Shown here: positions 13,143 through 25,273 of the stretch, one piece after another
Layout of the letters: each line of letters begins with the position of its first letter
How positions within the stretch are numbered: the first letter of the stretch is position 1
Assembly (NCBI GenBank): GCA_016748015.1
Contig: JAAOMT010000602.1
Location: 1,254,054 to 1,318,053 of the forward strand
Source: Geosiphon pyriformis
Taxonomy: Eukaryota; Glomeromycota; Glomeromycetes; Archaeosporales; Geosiphonaceae
Reading direction: 5' to 3'
Length of the DNA stretch: 64,000 nt
Made by a program: the position numbers and the translations under genes
The notes under the pieces: generated by a model
Database searches by the model: none
Told to the model about the DNA's origin: nothing
The model's input: only the letters and a program-made list of their open reading frames with translations

Positions 13143-13940
13143 ATTTTCTTGATATGAATAGCATGCGGGATAGACATCTTTTTGAGGTAAGTAATGCATG
13201 AAAATTTTTTTCGTCAAATCACCTCATTTTTCATTCTTTTTAATTTCTAAAAATTAAAGACCACCATTCATACAGGAGCGCCCATTAATATTAGGCAGGT
13301 TTACTTTTCTCTATGTATTGCTTCATACCATGCGGGGAATGATAAAAATTTTGTTTCATTGACACAATATTAACTTTCGCTTCTTACACCTTACCAATTT
13401 TACTATATTTGCTAATTAAAGGTTTCTAAGACTCAGTGAAATATATTTCCAACTTTGAATTATAATGTCATCGTTGTTTTAATTAAACGACATAATTTTC
13501 CTTGAATTGGATATTGGCCCTAGATCTCGATTATTGTTTCTTTTTGAAAATAAATTTGTACAAAAATAAGCCGCCTTCAATGTTTACAAGTTAATGAGCC
13601 AAAAAAGCTCGGAAAATCTTTTACCAGGTATTCGAAGATTTCTTTTTTTCAAAATAGCATGATTGTCTTGATTTTAAATGGAACCTCTTAAAAAAGAAAT
13701 TTTGTTGATATAAATATAAATATCAAAAGGTCACACAAAATTATAAAGTTTGATTATTCAGTTATCGGGCTTAGCCGATTACTAATCATTGCCAAGATAA
13801 ATCTTAATAAAATGTCAAAGTGACAATGATATATTGTAATTGAGAAACAGAAACTTTCCGAATACTATTTAAAAGATTTAAAAGATTTTCTTTTCAATCA
13901 AGAAGATCTTATTAGGAAATTTACTAATTTTATTTGGGTA

Positions 13941-13992
13941 CAACAACAACAGCAACAACAATAACAACAACAATAATAGTAATAATAATAAT
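13941..13992. repeat. (CAA/TAA)n microsatellite
   Basis: Interrupted CAA repeat grading into AAT units. It lies in the copy-1-specific insertion of duplication X. Confidence 0.85.
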
Positions 13993-16153
13993 TGTTAAAA
14001 GGAAAGGTGGAATTTTCTAAAATTAAACATATTTATATTTATTAAGATACTTTTATAATTTTTTAAAAACAAATACTATTCAGAAAAAATTTTTAGTGAA
14101 AAATTATAACTGAAATAGTAAAAATAGCTGAATAAGCTTGATGATTAGCCTCAAGAGATGAACATCATCTTTAAAAATTTAAATTGTTTGATTATTGTAA
14201 TAAGTATTGCATAATTCTAAAAGATTAATATGATGTTAAGAAAGTAAGACCAGTTAGAAAAATCGAAATTTTCGTAAAGTTCAAATACTTTGACGTAGTT
14301 TTATTAATAGAATCTCCACACATGGTCAGCTTAGCATTAAATTTTATGATATATTTAGAAAAAAATAATGTGATTTATTATTGAAACCGTGAAACACAAA
14401 GTTTTTATTCGCAAAGCAAAAAGCTGATACATGCACTTTACAATAGGATAAAATTTTTTTTCGGTCTTATGATAAAAATTGTCATCATTACTCATGACAA
14501 ATATTTTTGCTACAATCATTCAGGATTACACATATCAGTTAATGAATCATAAGAATATGCACTGCTTTAATTTTTATTTTGGAAAAAACTCAGTTATGTC
14601 CCAATTTGAGAAGGTATATATTTTGATTGTATTTTTAAGTTTGATTCACTTTGAAATTTTGTTTTTAGGAAACAAAAAGCTTCTATGTACTTTGAAAATA
14701 TAATTTATCTTCAAAATTTCTTATTTGAATGTTTCCTGTTGGAGGGATGGCCATGTGAAGTCTAAAGGATATTCTTTGAAATTTAGGCAATTGGATTTTG
14801 GATTCGTAAAATGTGATTAAAAAGTAATTTCTAGCCTCCGAAAAGTGGTTCTTTCTGTTAGCTGAGGTTTTTGATCAAATTATCAGGCAATTGACACACA
14901 TGATTTCTTTACAGTGAGGCCTTCGTCGATCATTATTAGATTAATATTACAAAGGGATAAACATCACATGAGTCATGCAGACGCCGAATTTTTCGTGTGA
15001 CAAATATTTAGTGTAACACTACACAGTGAATGATTAACCAAAAAAGTAATTCGATGCGGGATTTATTTTCCCAAATTAGGAACTTTTGCGGCTTTAAATC
15101 GGGCCGGATCGAGACTTTTTAATTGTTTATTTTTGATCCCTTTGCCGAATTTTTTGCCAAAGAAATTAGCAATTCTTGGATTTTTTCGGTCCGAGATATG
15201 TTATTTTACCGGCGACGCATCGTGCTTCAACAAAATATTTTCTTAATCATCGTGCTTGAAGAAATGAACTCATGTCATTTTCATGACTAAATTTTTTATT
15301 GTTCGACTTTTTAAAACTTTAAACGAATTTCACAAGATAAAAGGAAATGTTCGGAATTCCAAAAGAATATTACAAGTCAAAATATATAGAATATTTAAAG
15401 TTAAGATCCAAAGACTCCATTGGGATTGCTTACTTTTATTATAACTCTTTTGCATTCAATTTATTTTCAAAAACCAGCTGACATCATTTAAATTGATTTT
15501 TGGGATTTGTCTAAATGACCAAACCTATATCTTGACTATTTCATAAATAAACGAAGTGGATACTGAAAAAATCTCGCTGAAATAATATTCAGCCAAGCTT
15601 TTTGTCAAAATTTTAAAAAACTTTTAAGCTAGTGAACTTTATAAATATTTTTTAATTTCTGGATAAAAATGGCCACGTTTTTTTAACCTAGATATTTTGC
15701 TAATTGAAAATACCCAAAACAATTAATAAATTTTAAGTGTAGGTCCCATCCTTAAACCCTTCAATTTTTGCTTACGAGCTATGCCTAACTTTAAGGAAAT
15801 TGTGAAGATTTTATTTCAACCAAGGCTTTTAATTACGTCTCAAATTTTTGGCCCATAGAATTTTGAAATAGGCTGCTGTTAAAATTTGGGATTAAAATTT
15901 ATTTTTTTCGTGGGAAAAATTATTAAAAAATTAAGGAAAATTTTTATCTTAGGTCGTTAAATTAATCGAATTGAGTTAGAGGGTTTTCAAAATTTTGTGC
16001 GTGGACTGTGATCCATCCATAAAAATATTTACTACAAAATATCTTAAGTTATACTAACTTAAGTTACATGTTAGGATCATCAAAATTACCAATAAAAGCT
16101 AATTCGGGAAATCTTTTTTTTGATATTGCTATTATTAAAAAACAGAAATGATG

Positions 16154-16180
16154 ATCCATGTTAATATTTGGCTTTAGTCA
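16154..16180 (+). promoter_or_regulatory. Single degenerate copy of the lipase-family promoter repeat
   Basis: ATCCATGTTAAT followed by a degraded TTTAGTC segment, about 75 bp upstream of gene A, aligns with the repeated element of genes B and D. The GTCGGAATAT core is lost. Flanking sequence (AAAGCTAATT, GGGAAATC, ATGGTGATCC-like) also aligns among A, B and D. Confidence 0.5.
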
Positions 16181-16230
16181 AAAATCTATAAATTACATCT
16201 TCAGTTTTTCTTTAAAGATAATATTTTAAA

Positions 16231-17691
16231 ATGAATTTCAGACTATTTGTCCCACAGCGGTACATCTCTTTTGTCAATGCTATTTTCTTGATTATATTAT
16301 CATTACAAGAAAATCATGATTTTCCTAGAAAAGTTTTTGCAAATGGCATACTCAAGACATATAATAATATTCCCAATATCGTCGGTGATAATACATTCAA
16401 TAACAAAAGTTTAAAAACCAATAATTTGATCAAAAGGGCTATAGAAGTACCTGGTCTAAATCGACCCGATTGGAGCTTTATATTCTTTCTAGCTGACATG
16501 GTTTACTACACTCATCAGGCTTATTGTTTACATGTTCAATCGGGGTTTATCGACGAGGATATTTATGGTAGACAGGCTTCTATTTTGCTTGCAACCCTTT
16601 TAATTACTTATTTTAAAACTGAATTTTTTTGAAATTGAATTTAGCATGGGTAGCTCCAATTCCACAAAGAATTACCTTGAGAAATGGTGCTGAACATGCA
16701 ATTTTAATACAAGTTAGAGGGCGAGAATTAACCTATGAGAGAATGGTTCAATGGGATCAATCTCGGGCTTTTAAGACTTTGAAACGCGGAGGATTTAAAT
16801 CTTGGGAAAATTTCAAAGTACCTTTGGAATCTTATGAAAGATATGAAAGAAAATTTAAAAGCAGAATATCAGATCTTCTTGAGAAATATGTATCTGACAA
16901 ATCTTATAAAAATTATGGCTTCCTTTTTACAGGCCATGGTGAAGGTGGAGGTAGGAAATCTACCGTAAAGTCTTAGAAAAGTTAAATAAGCAACTTCTTT
17001 TAAAGATTACTGTAAAGTTCCGAAAATAAGCAACCCCTACATCATCATTTTGAACTGAATTTTGAAGAGTTGCTTTTTTTCGGGACTTTATGGTATTTAT
17101 ATCTAATACACATTAACCAATGGTTGAAATTATTTAAAAGCTCTAGCTACCTATGCTGCATTGGACTTTTGGCAAAATAATCTCTATATTAAGCCATCAC
17201 AAATAGAAGTGACCACGCTTGGAGCTCCAAGACTTGGAGATGAGAAATTTGTTAATTATATTTCAAAGTATCTTAAAATCAATCGTGTGACTTATATCAA
17301 TGACTTTGTCCCGTTATTTTTGGGTCACACTTTTCGACATCCTAATACCGAATATTGGATGACTACCGACTCCTGTGAATGCATTGATCAATCTCCTTTA
17401 TATGATTGCCATATGAAATCTGGAACTGAAAATCCAGTAAGTGTGGGTAAATTTTTTAACTTACTTTAAATATATTAAGTAATTCAACTCGTTCTATTTT
17501 GACATTTTTAGATTTGTAACTTGAGGTTTCAAGAATTTTTATTAAATGGGAAGCTAAATGAAACTTCTGGGACTTTTGGCTCATTCTTAGATGCACATAA
17601 CGGACCATATTTTGGGTATAGGATGAAAAAATGTTATGAACGGGACGCGCATATGAAATGGTTGGCAGGGGAAGAAATAAAACCCTTGTAA
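16231..17691 (+). CDS. Secreted class-3-lipase-like protein A, nucleophile Ser replaced by Gly
   Basis: Alpha/beta-hydrolase of the fungal lipase (class 3, Rhizomucor-type) fold. Exons 16231-16567, 16645-16950, 17141-17436 and 17512-17691 give 372 aa; all phases close and match the three paralogues. Residues 1-38 look like a signal peptide: basic start, hydrophobic core FVNAIFLIILSL, probable cleavage after VFA. Exon 1/2 junction restores DIYAWVAP; the exon 2/3 junction restores GHGEGGALATYAA, aligned with lipase GHSLGGALA, so Gly211 occupies the catalytic Ser position. Asp269 (in YINDFVP) and His305 (in DCHM) fit the other triad members. RGR at 137-139 replaces the usual RGT-type motif. Cysteines at 293, 295, 304, 315 and 354 suggest disulfides in a secreted protein. 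Intron 2 is long (190 nt) because it holds a MITE. Classical lipolysis seems unlikely; binding or another chemistry is possible. It differs from D by few substitutions. Confidence 0.88.
16963..17093 (+). mobile_element. Tc1-type MITE inside intron 2 of lipase-like gene A
   Basis: 131-bp insert, absent from the matching introns of genes B, C and D, bounded by TA on both sides (16961-16962 and 17094-17095). The left end CCGTAAAGTC and the inverted right end GGACTTTATGG are imperfect terminal inverted repeats, each followed inwards by AGCAAC-type sequence. A third, directly oriented copy of the end (CTGTAAAGTTCCGAAAAT) lies internally near 17011. No coding capacity. TA duplication and inverted ends fit a non-autonomous Tc1/mariner derivative; the ends differ from those of the 20.7-kb element, so it is a different family. 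Confidence 0.7.
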
Positions 17692-20600
17692 ATACATGGT
17701 GACTGTCGTCAACCCAACTGTATCTTCAGTAAGCACTTTGAACTATAACCACTGTTTTTAAACCAGCCTTTTTTTTTCTAAAAAATAAAACTTTGACTCT
17801 GTTGCCCAAGTCATTCCACCAAAAAATTTACTGGTAAAACAAATATTAAAATCCAAAAAGCAGTTGGAGTGGATGCAAAATTTTATTAATATCAAGTTCT
17901 ATAAACTAGATTGGATACAATACTGTAAAAGGGTATTTTAAATAGCATATTACAGTATTTTTCTTGACATTCAAATAATTTATATTCAAACATAAATTTT
18001 TTGGTTACAATAAAGTTGAAGCAAAAGTTACAACTGGAGGCCTTTTTTTCGACTTTTTCATACCATCAAATTTAAGAGATGAATAATGGATCACAGATTT
18101 TTAAAGCTCTTATAATAGCATTTCCAATTTTCTTGAAATCTTATTATCAGTCATATTACCGAAAATCTTTTTGTTTATACTTTTTCAGAATTTGGGCTTT
18201 TTGGTTTCTTGTCAGTAATATTTTTGGTTTTCCATGTTTTTTACATTATTGCACTAAAAAAAACTTTTTAGTTTATTCAGTATTTTTTTTGTAAAACAAT
18301 TAAATAAACTATTAGCCTACTTAAATGTGTGTAAAAATGGCTTTTTGTTTCTGATGATTAAGAGATCAAGCAATAAAATTCTTCCAAAATTTATTTAAAA
18401 TACATGAAAATATTATTTTTAATCAATTAAATTGATAAATAACTAATATTGTATTTTTGTTTAAAGTTGTATGCAATTAATACTTTATTTAATTAGATTT
18501 CTTTAATAAATAATTTACAATTTACAGATTATTTGCAAATTGCCATCAATTTTAAATTTTTTTTTAAAAAAATTGAAATACTGTTTCATCAAAAAATAAG
18601 AGGTTTTCAATTATTATTATTATTATTATTAAATTTGGTTTATTTAACAAATTTTTGCTTTAAAATTTTCTTCAACATTAGCATAACAATTAACAGACTT
18701 TATATATATTCAAGTAACCTTAGTTGCGCAATATGAAATGTCTACTATTTTTGTATTTAATTTAATACCGATTTTTCGTAAAAAGTCGTATAAACTTATT
18801 GACTTGCATTTTAATATATGTTCTGTAATTTTTATGACAATCATTAACTTTGTGACATTGTATTATACAGTTGAAATAAATAGCTTGATGAATTTACTCA
18901 ATTTTGAAATAAAACGTTTATCTTTTTTCTTGAATTATAATAACTTCGACTTGTTATATTTCTTAACCAACAAATTCATTTCTAATGTGAATTATGTAAA
19001 CTACTTCTGCTTTGAATGAAAAATAAAAAAGTTTACATTTTGTAATTTTTATTTGTTAATTCTTAAGATTTTTGTTACACATTATATAAAGTGACCACAA
19101 AAAATTTGAATTTATTATAAAACATAATAAATTATTATGAATTGAATTTTTTTAACTTTTATTATCATGTATATAGAAAAGATTATTGAAATGGCAGAAA
19201 AATATTTTTCAGTTTTGTATTGTTTTCTTCATTTTGATGACTATAATATTTTGATCCATTTATAAAGTATTTTTCACCATCACAATTATACCCAATTTGA
19301 TCCTTTTTAATTCATTTCATATATTTCAGTTATTTGGCCCAATAGAAACCAATACATATATTTGATCTTTTTCATCCTTTAAAATATTTTTTTTCGATCC
19401 AATACATTATTTCCATTATTTTTTACAATATTAAACACACAAAAGGTTGTATATCAATAAAATACTGCACAAAATTTTATGTTTAATATTTTTTTTTCTT
19501 ATATTGACCAATTTAATTATGCCATCATTGGGAAATAAACGCGTTTCACAAATAAAAATTAATATATGCAAAAACAAGATTGGCTATTTTAATATTTCTT
19601 GAAAACATTAAACAAAAAGCATTTGTGGGGCTGCAAAAAAATGAAATTGGGCTTAATGAATTATAAATTCTCTGCTATATACAAATCAAAAATATTTTTT
19701 TCGGTTTTTTGTATGCTTACAGCTAATATAACATGGCATAGTAGAAAACACAGCATACTGAAAGAATTCCTAGTTTTTTGCGAAATTCGTTTCTCGACAT
19801 CAAACTCAGTTAATTTACTTACTATCCTCTTATTAACTAAAACTATTACAAAAACAGGTAGTAAACTTTTAAGAGTGTTCTTTGAAGATACCTCAATTTA
19901 AATAAACGTGAATTTTCCAATGAATTTCGTATTTTTCAATCACAATGTTAATGTCCCTGTAGCTTCTTAGGAAGAGTAAAACACAATATGTTTCAAACGG
20001 AAAACCTCAAAATTTCGTATAATTAAGATGAAAATTCTTTTATCTTCTTGTTTTTAAAATATTCTATTCTGCAGAAGTTTCTTATAAAGTGAAGTGACCT
20101 TTTGAAAACGGCATCATGTATTACTTCACCATTAAATAAAGTTCATTGATACCTGCGAAATCTTTTCATGTAAACGAAAATTGAATTATCAAAATAAATT
20201 TATGATTCACAATTGTCCATATTAGGTTCCTTTAATTAATTTTCCTTAAATTCCTCATTAAATATTTTAGTAATAATCTTTTGAAAGCCTCTTCTAATAC
20301 CTACTTAGTTATTTTTTCAATAAAACACTCTATTTTTATTTCTAGTCTTGCTATTTTCTCAGTAATATATCGAATCTACGTGACAATAATTTTTCGCAAA
20401 ATATTCATAAACAAGCAATTTGATAGATTCAAAGAAAAACTATTTATTAATGAAGCTTGTTTTAGTAGGGCTTAACAATTTAAAACAATAAAGAAATATT
20501 CATTTCATAATTTTTTTGGAAGTTTAATAATTGGAATAAAAAAATTAAAATATAATATTTCAATAAAGTTCTAATTAATTGACATAAAAATTGTAAAATT

Positions 20601-20727
20601 AACTAAGCTGATAATGATTTATATTTATAGCAAAGCCCTACCAATGAAATATTGCCACAATATAAATTTTTACAATCTATAAAATTGCAAATTAAGAAAT
20701 AACTCACTCTTAAATATCACATGTTAA
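17692..20727. other. AT-rich intergenic region
   Basis: No gene recognised. The open frames at 18079-18294, 18533-18736, 18738-19019, 19599-19901 and 20281-20475 are rich in Phe, Ile, Leu, Asn and Lys, as expected of random AT-rich sequence, and have no plausible splice partners. Confidence 0.65.
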
Positions 20728-20857
20728 TACAGAGGGTGTCCAAAAGTTTCCGAACAAGATTTTATTTAACAATAATATTTATTTTTTTATAAAATAAAAC
20801 AAAATAAACAACATATTTATAATTTTATAGTAATTTTCTAAATTTTCTATTAAGCTT

Positions 20858-21578
20858 TTAATACTTTGTTGGTCCTCCTTGTGCTATAATTACTGCTTGA
20901 ATACGTCGAGGCATACTATCAACTAATTTTATAATCGTTGATTTAGGAATTGCTTTCCAAGCTTCTTTAACATACTTATCAAGTTTTTTAAGAGTAGTTG
21001 GCGGTTTTTCTTTTTTACGAATATTACATTTTACTATAGCCCATAAATTTTCAATTGNNNNNNNNNNNNNNNNNNNNNNNNNNNNNNNNNNNNNNNNNNN
21101 NNNNNNNNNNNNNNNNNNNNNNNNNNNNNNNNNNNNNNNNNNNNNNNNNNNNNNNNNNNNNNNNNNNNNNNNNNNNNNNNNNNNNNNNNNNNNNNNNNNN
21201 NNNNNNNNNNNNNNNNNNNNNNNNNNNNNNNNNNNNNNNNNNNNNNNNNNNNNNNNNNNNNNNNNNNNNNNNNNNNNNNNNNNNNNNNNNNNNNNNNNNN
21301 NNNNNNNNNNNNNNNNNNNNNNNNNNNNNNNNNNNNNNNNNNNNNNNNNNNNNNNNNNNNNNNNNNNNNNNNNNNNNNNNNNNNNNNNNNNNNNNNNNNN
21401 NNNNNNNNNNNNNNNNNGAATCAATTGAACCAGTTTCTTTAAATCGTTTTATTGTATCCGAAACTGTTGTCAAGCTGCAATTGACTATGTTGGCAATATC
21501 ACGATATTTCTTGCCATGCTGTTGTAATAAGCATATAGTATTACGTTGAGCAATCGTTAATTCTTTTTTTGCTCCCAT
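20858..21578 (-). CDS. Tc1-type transposase, interrupted by an assembly gap
   Basis: Cuts and pastes the surrounding element by DDE chemistry. It starts at ATG 21578; the first 53 residues form a helix-turn-helix DNA-binding head (ITAQRNTICLL-like, YRDIANIVNCS, TVSDTIKRF). After the gap, the C-terminal 66 residues begin IENLWAIVK, the segment holding the third acidic catalytic residue of Tc1 enzymes (NPIENLW), and end GGPTKY before the stop at 20858. The two halves are not in one frame across the N run (721 bp from start to stop, not a multiple of 3), and the 240-codon span is about 100 short of the usual ~340 aa. Either the gap is mis-sized or the copy is deleted. The first two Asp residues would lie in the gap and cannot be assessed. 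Confidence 0.85.
21058..21417. other. Assembly gap (360 N)
   Basis: Run of N inside the Tc1 transposase. It probably reflects collapse of a multicopy element; its length need not be true. Confidence 0.98.
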
Positions 21579-21829
21579 TTCGTTTTAATAAAAACGACGA
21601 AAAAATCTTATATGTGCGTTACATTTCATTTTTATAAAAAAACGAGTATGAATAAAATCGATTATGCGCGTCGCGAAAAAACATTATACACGCGTGTTTA
21701 AAAAATAAAAAACGCGTAATTAAATAATTAACTAACTTAATTTAGTAATAAATTCGTGCGTTTCTAATTATTCAAGCATGTGGAATGTTACTCCAAAGTT
21801 TGTTCGGAAACTTTTGGACACCCTCTGTA

Positions 21830-23465
21830 TTAATCAAAAACTTTTAATTAAATTATGTTTTTACATGATTTCAAAAATTGAGCTGATAAGATAAAAACTA
21901 AACCATTTTTTTCTTTTCTGTTTTTTAAAAAAATCATTAATTTTGATGTTATTTTAAATTTTTTAAGTAGATAGTTTTTACTTTGATATTTGGTACAACC
22001 CTTTGACATATGTTAAAACTGCCTTTTAATTTCTACATTATTATATGGATTTAAAATTAATTACCAAGAACAATGACAAACTTTTTTTTATAAAGTTTGT
22101 ATTTGAAATTTTTTTGGATGTTACTGTTAAGAATAAACTTGTTAAATTACTTTTTTTTGTTACTTTTAAGTATCTTTATAGATAAAATCAAAAAAATTTT
22201 AAGTATTTTGAGTAAAGTTTTGGTATTATTTTAAATTTTGCTTGCTAATTTATTGTAAAATAATACTATCAAGACTTTTTTCTAATTAAAAAATTTATTG
22301 TTTAAAAACACTTTTAAGACCAAATTAGTTAATTTTTTTTGGTGTACTGTTTTTAAAATTAATGAATTTGCTTTATAAATAAATAATTATACTAATTTTA
22401 TTTTTTAGTTCCTATTTAATAAAAAATCTCTAATTGTTGATATTTTTTTAGATATCAAGATTTAGATTATTTGGCTTTTGAGTATAAAATTTTTTTTCTT
22501 ATTTGCCAAAATTTGTATTTAAGTTAATAATAAATTTTAAGTTTAAAAGTCAAATTATCAGTTTAAAGTTATATTTAAAGCTGTTTTCTTTCTGGTTTTT
22601 TAAATTATTGCCGTTATTTATTTCATAATTAATTTTAGATTGGTTTTTTTGGAATTTTAGTTGGCAAATTATTTTTATTGATTAAATTTATTGTTAAGTT
22701 TATTGGTTTTTTGTTTGTTTTGATTATAATATTAATAGCTATTTCATTTACTGTAGATTATAACATAAGAAAAAAGTACTTGAACTAGAAAAAAAGATTA
22801 GCATTTTTGGTAAAATTGTGTATAAATTAAATAAGAAGATGGTTATCTGATAATAGAATGAATTCTAATAATAATTTTTTTTGTTTATAAGAAGATCTTT
22901 ATTAAACACCAAGAATTATAATAACATAATTCTTAATATAATTAAATTTGTTTAAATAAAGGTTTAATCAATATTTTAATTATAAAAGTGTTTAAAATAC
23001 TTATTAATTTCAATATTTCATATTTGTAATAAAAAAAACAATATTATCAAATTAGTCAAGCTTATTAATTTAAAAGAAAAAGAACATTTTCGTTTTTATT
23101 AAGTTGACAATATTAAAATTTTATCTAATAATTATTTGTTTTTATTTTTGTTACTTATTGATTTGTTTTAACCAAGTAATTTTATATTTATTATTGAAAA
23201 ATAAAAACAGATATTTGAATTAACATATAATTTTAAGGCTATTTTACGAATAAATCTATTATTATTTTTCAGTTGTCACATTATTAAAGGGTTTAAGATC
23301 ACTTTTAATTTTCAATGATAGTTTACTGATTAATTACTTTTGAGCAGTATTTAATATCAATTAATTTTAAAACAATATATATACACACAACTATATTGAC
23401 AAGAACAAAAAAATTGATTTGATAACCTTGTCTAATTCTGATAAAAATTGTAAAAAATCAATTTA
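21830..23465. other. AT-rich intergenic region
   Basis: Very AT-rich sequence with long T runs and no open frame of note. Nothing recognised. Confidence 0.7.
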
Positions 23466-23479
23466 TTCCTAGTCGTAGA

Positions 23480-24240
23480 CTAAAGGCAGCATGTGCTTGA
23501 CACGATCTTGATCTGACCATTGCTTGAAAGCTTTGATGGTTTGACCCAAGTGTTCAAAAGTTCTCTTAGGCTACTTATGAGTTGTTGATTATTGCCATCT
23601 TGTCTGGATAAGTTTTTAAGCAACATAGATTTCCAAATTAAGTCTGAAAAATGAATCGATAATTGAAATTGTGTTTGAAACACAGCAACTTCCTGTGGAA
23701 CTGAATTTCCTGCTCTTATCTTTGGAATTCATTTCTCGCTATCGTGCTAACGATCTCGTTAATCCCACGTTTAAGAGTGTTTAAGATAGCTTATTGATGG
23801 ACTTTCTATTTCGAGCATTTCATAACAGAAAGGCAAGGACCCAAGATGGATGTAAATATTCATCTGGTCAAAGAGATAAAAATAGCAGAGCCACATTTCG
23901 GACATCTTTACGATTGATTAAGATGCGAAATTTGGAATTCGGGGATATTTGTAAAGACAGCAAAAGTTCCTCCTCTTGGAAACATTGTAAAGCATGAGGA
24001 ACGATGATAGAAAATGCTGCCATTCCCTTCAGTTTTGTCGCCAATAAGTGAACGAGCTTCATTGAATGCAAAAACAACTTTCGATTGTGTTTTCACGTTC
24101 TTAAAATTTAGTTTTTTCGGCATCTTTCCAATAATCCATAATGACAAGTTTAAAATCACTTGAGATGACACTCCTGAATCTCTGCTTTAGCGAGTCCATT
24201 TCGATTGGGATTTCTTGTCAAAAAGATTAGGTCAGTGTGA
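23480..24240 (-). pseudogene. Degenerate transposase-like coding relic
   Basis: A patch clearly richer in G+C than its flanks, with protein-like but frame-broken reading on the minus strand. Segments in different frames follow each other: MDSLKQRFRSVISSDFKLVI near 24200-24140, then LKGMAAFSIIVPHALQCF near 24045, then FQTQFQLSIHFSDLIWK near 23680. Stops and frame changes separate them. The order and the middle segment faintly resemble the C-terminal dimerisation part of hAT-type transposases common in such genomes, but no diagnostic motif is intact. No terminal inverted repeats were found. It may instead be another dead gene. Confidence 0.35.
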
Positions 24241-24560
24241 AAAGCCATTCTTTAGGTCCAGCTTTTTTGACTGCAGGCTATTTCATGCAAGCACAAAAAT
24301 AGGCAGCGTATCTTGAGACGCATTCGTCAAACCCCTTTTTATTATCCTTAATGTTCTGTAGCAACACGTTCGCAATAGTTAATTTGACAGGATTCCACAC
24401 AACTCTCCTACTCGTAAATAGCAGGCCAGATTTTCGTTAGCAAAGCCACTTTGACTCAGATATGGGTGGACATATGGATAAAGAGGCCAACACACTAGTT
24501 TCTTCCACTTTATGTTAACTCAAACTTGGAGCGACTAAATTCTATGAAATTCAGTAGAGT

Positions 24561-24600
24561 ATATGATTAGAGAAATATGATTAGAGAAATATGATTAGAT
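24561..24600. repeat. 14-bp tandem repeat, about three copies
   Basis: Unit ATATGATTAGAGAA repeated head to tail, the third copy incomplete. Confidence 0.85.
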
Positions 24601-25273
24601 AGAATTCAATACTAAAGAATGACAGGATTTCCAATAGCTAGAATTTTCTATTAAGGACTTTACCCGTGTGCATGATTTGCAAATGAAAGAGAATCCTTTA
24701 CAATTTGAGGATAAAAATAGTGTGTAAATTCTAAGATTGCAAATATCCCATTCTGGTGATTGACAGTTCCAATTTAAATGAGACTATATCAACTTACCCA
24801 AAACAAATAAAAATAAAGCACTTTATCAACGATAATTTATCTGATTTTTTATTATCAAAAATTTATTTTTTGACCCAACCAAAAAGGTTTCCAAACATTT
24901 AAGAGGCCAAGTAGAGATTTGACTGTTATGTTTATTATAAAATAAACATCTCTCATAAGAGGAAAGGAATTCGCTCTCATTGCTTATTAAATGTAGCTAA
25001 CCGTTTTCAATAGAATTATGACATAACAAAGAGTCTTTGGATTTACGATTATATATACATGAAATTAAGTTTGCAAATTTGGCTCCATCGAGTTTTCAAC
25101 TATTTACCAGTTCAAGGGTCAAAATTTTATTTGAAACTTTTTTTGGTCAATTATTTTAAACTACCGCAAATAGACATAGAAATTTTTTTTTTACGCACAA
25201 TAATTTTAAGAATAGTTGCCATTGATATTTCCTAAAGGACGAAATATTGTACCATCAAAATCACTCTTGAATA

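Larger units (their letters stand above)
11463..15893 (+). repeat. Inverted duplication X, copy 1 (non-coding)
   Basis: Reading this block against the reverse complement of 53052-55441 gives three collinear matching segments: 11463-11955 with 54985-55441, 13045-13105 with 54905-54970, and 14042-15893 with 53052-54900. Copy 1 has about 1.1 kb (11955-13045) and 0.9 kb (13105-14042) not present in copy 2. Identity varies, and is highest near 11500-11800. No protein is recognised; the short ORFs inside (11538-11741, 12328-12603, 14479-14703) have no supporting partners. The right end lies about 340 bp upstream of lipase-like gene A. Confidence 0.8.
20730..21827 (-). mobile_element. Tc1/mariner-type DNA transposon
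   Basis: Element of 1098 bp as assembled. Perfect 28-bp terminal inverted repeats lie at 20730-20757 (starting CAGAGGGTGTCCAAAAG) and 21800-21827. It is flanked by TA dinucleotides at 20728-20729 and 21828-21829, the standard Tc1/mariner target duplication. It carries one transposase gene on the minus strand, interrupted by an assembly gap. Perfect inverted repeats suggest recent activity. A decayed relative lies at 31657-32120. Confidence 0.93.

Noticed and set aside
12963-13217. 84-codon ORF on the minus strand with GWLVGWLVG
   Set aside because: The Gly/Trp/Leu/Val segment is only the translation of the (CCAA)n microsatellite.
16314-16499. Minus-strand ORF antisense to lipase-like gene A exon 1 (and similar at 59533-59781)
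   Set aside because: Opposite-strand shadow of a conserved exon; it recurs only because the paralogues are similar.
18533-19019. Two consecutive Phe/Leu/Ile/Asn-rich ORFs (67 and 93 codons)
   Set aside because: Composition is what random AT-rich DNA gives; no splice or family support.
21055-21549. Plus-strand and minus-strand ORFs crossing the N gap
   Set aside because: Their open length is created by N; only the known ends of the minus-strand transposase are informative.
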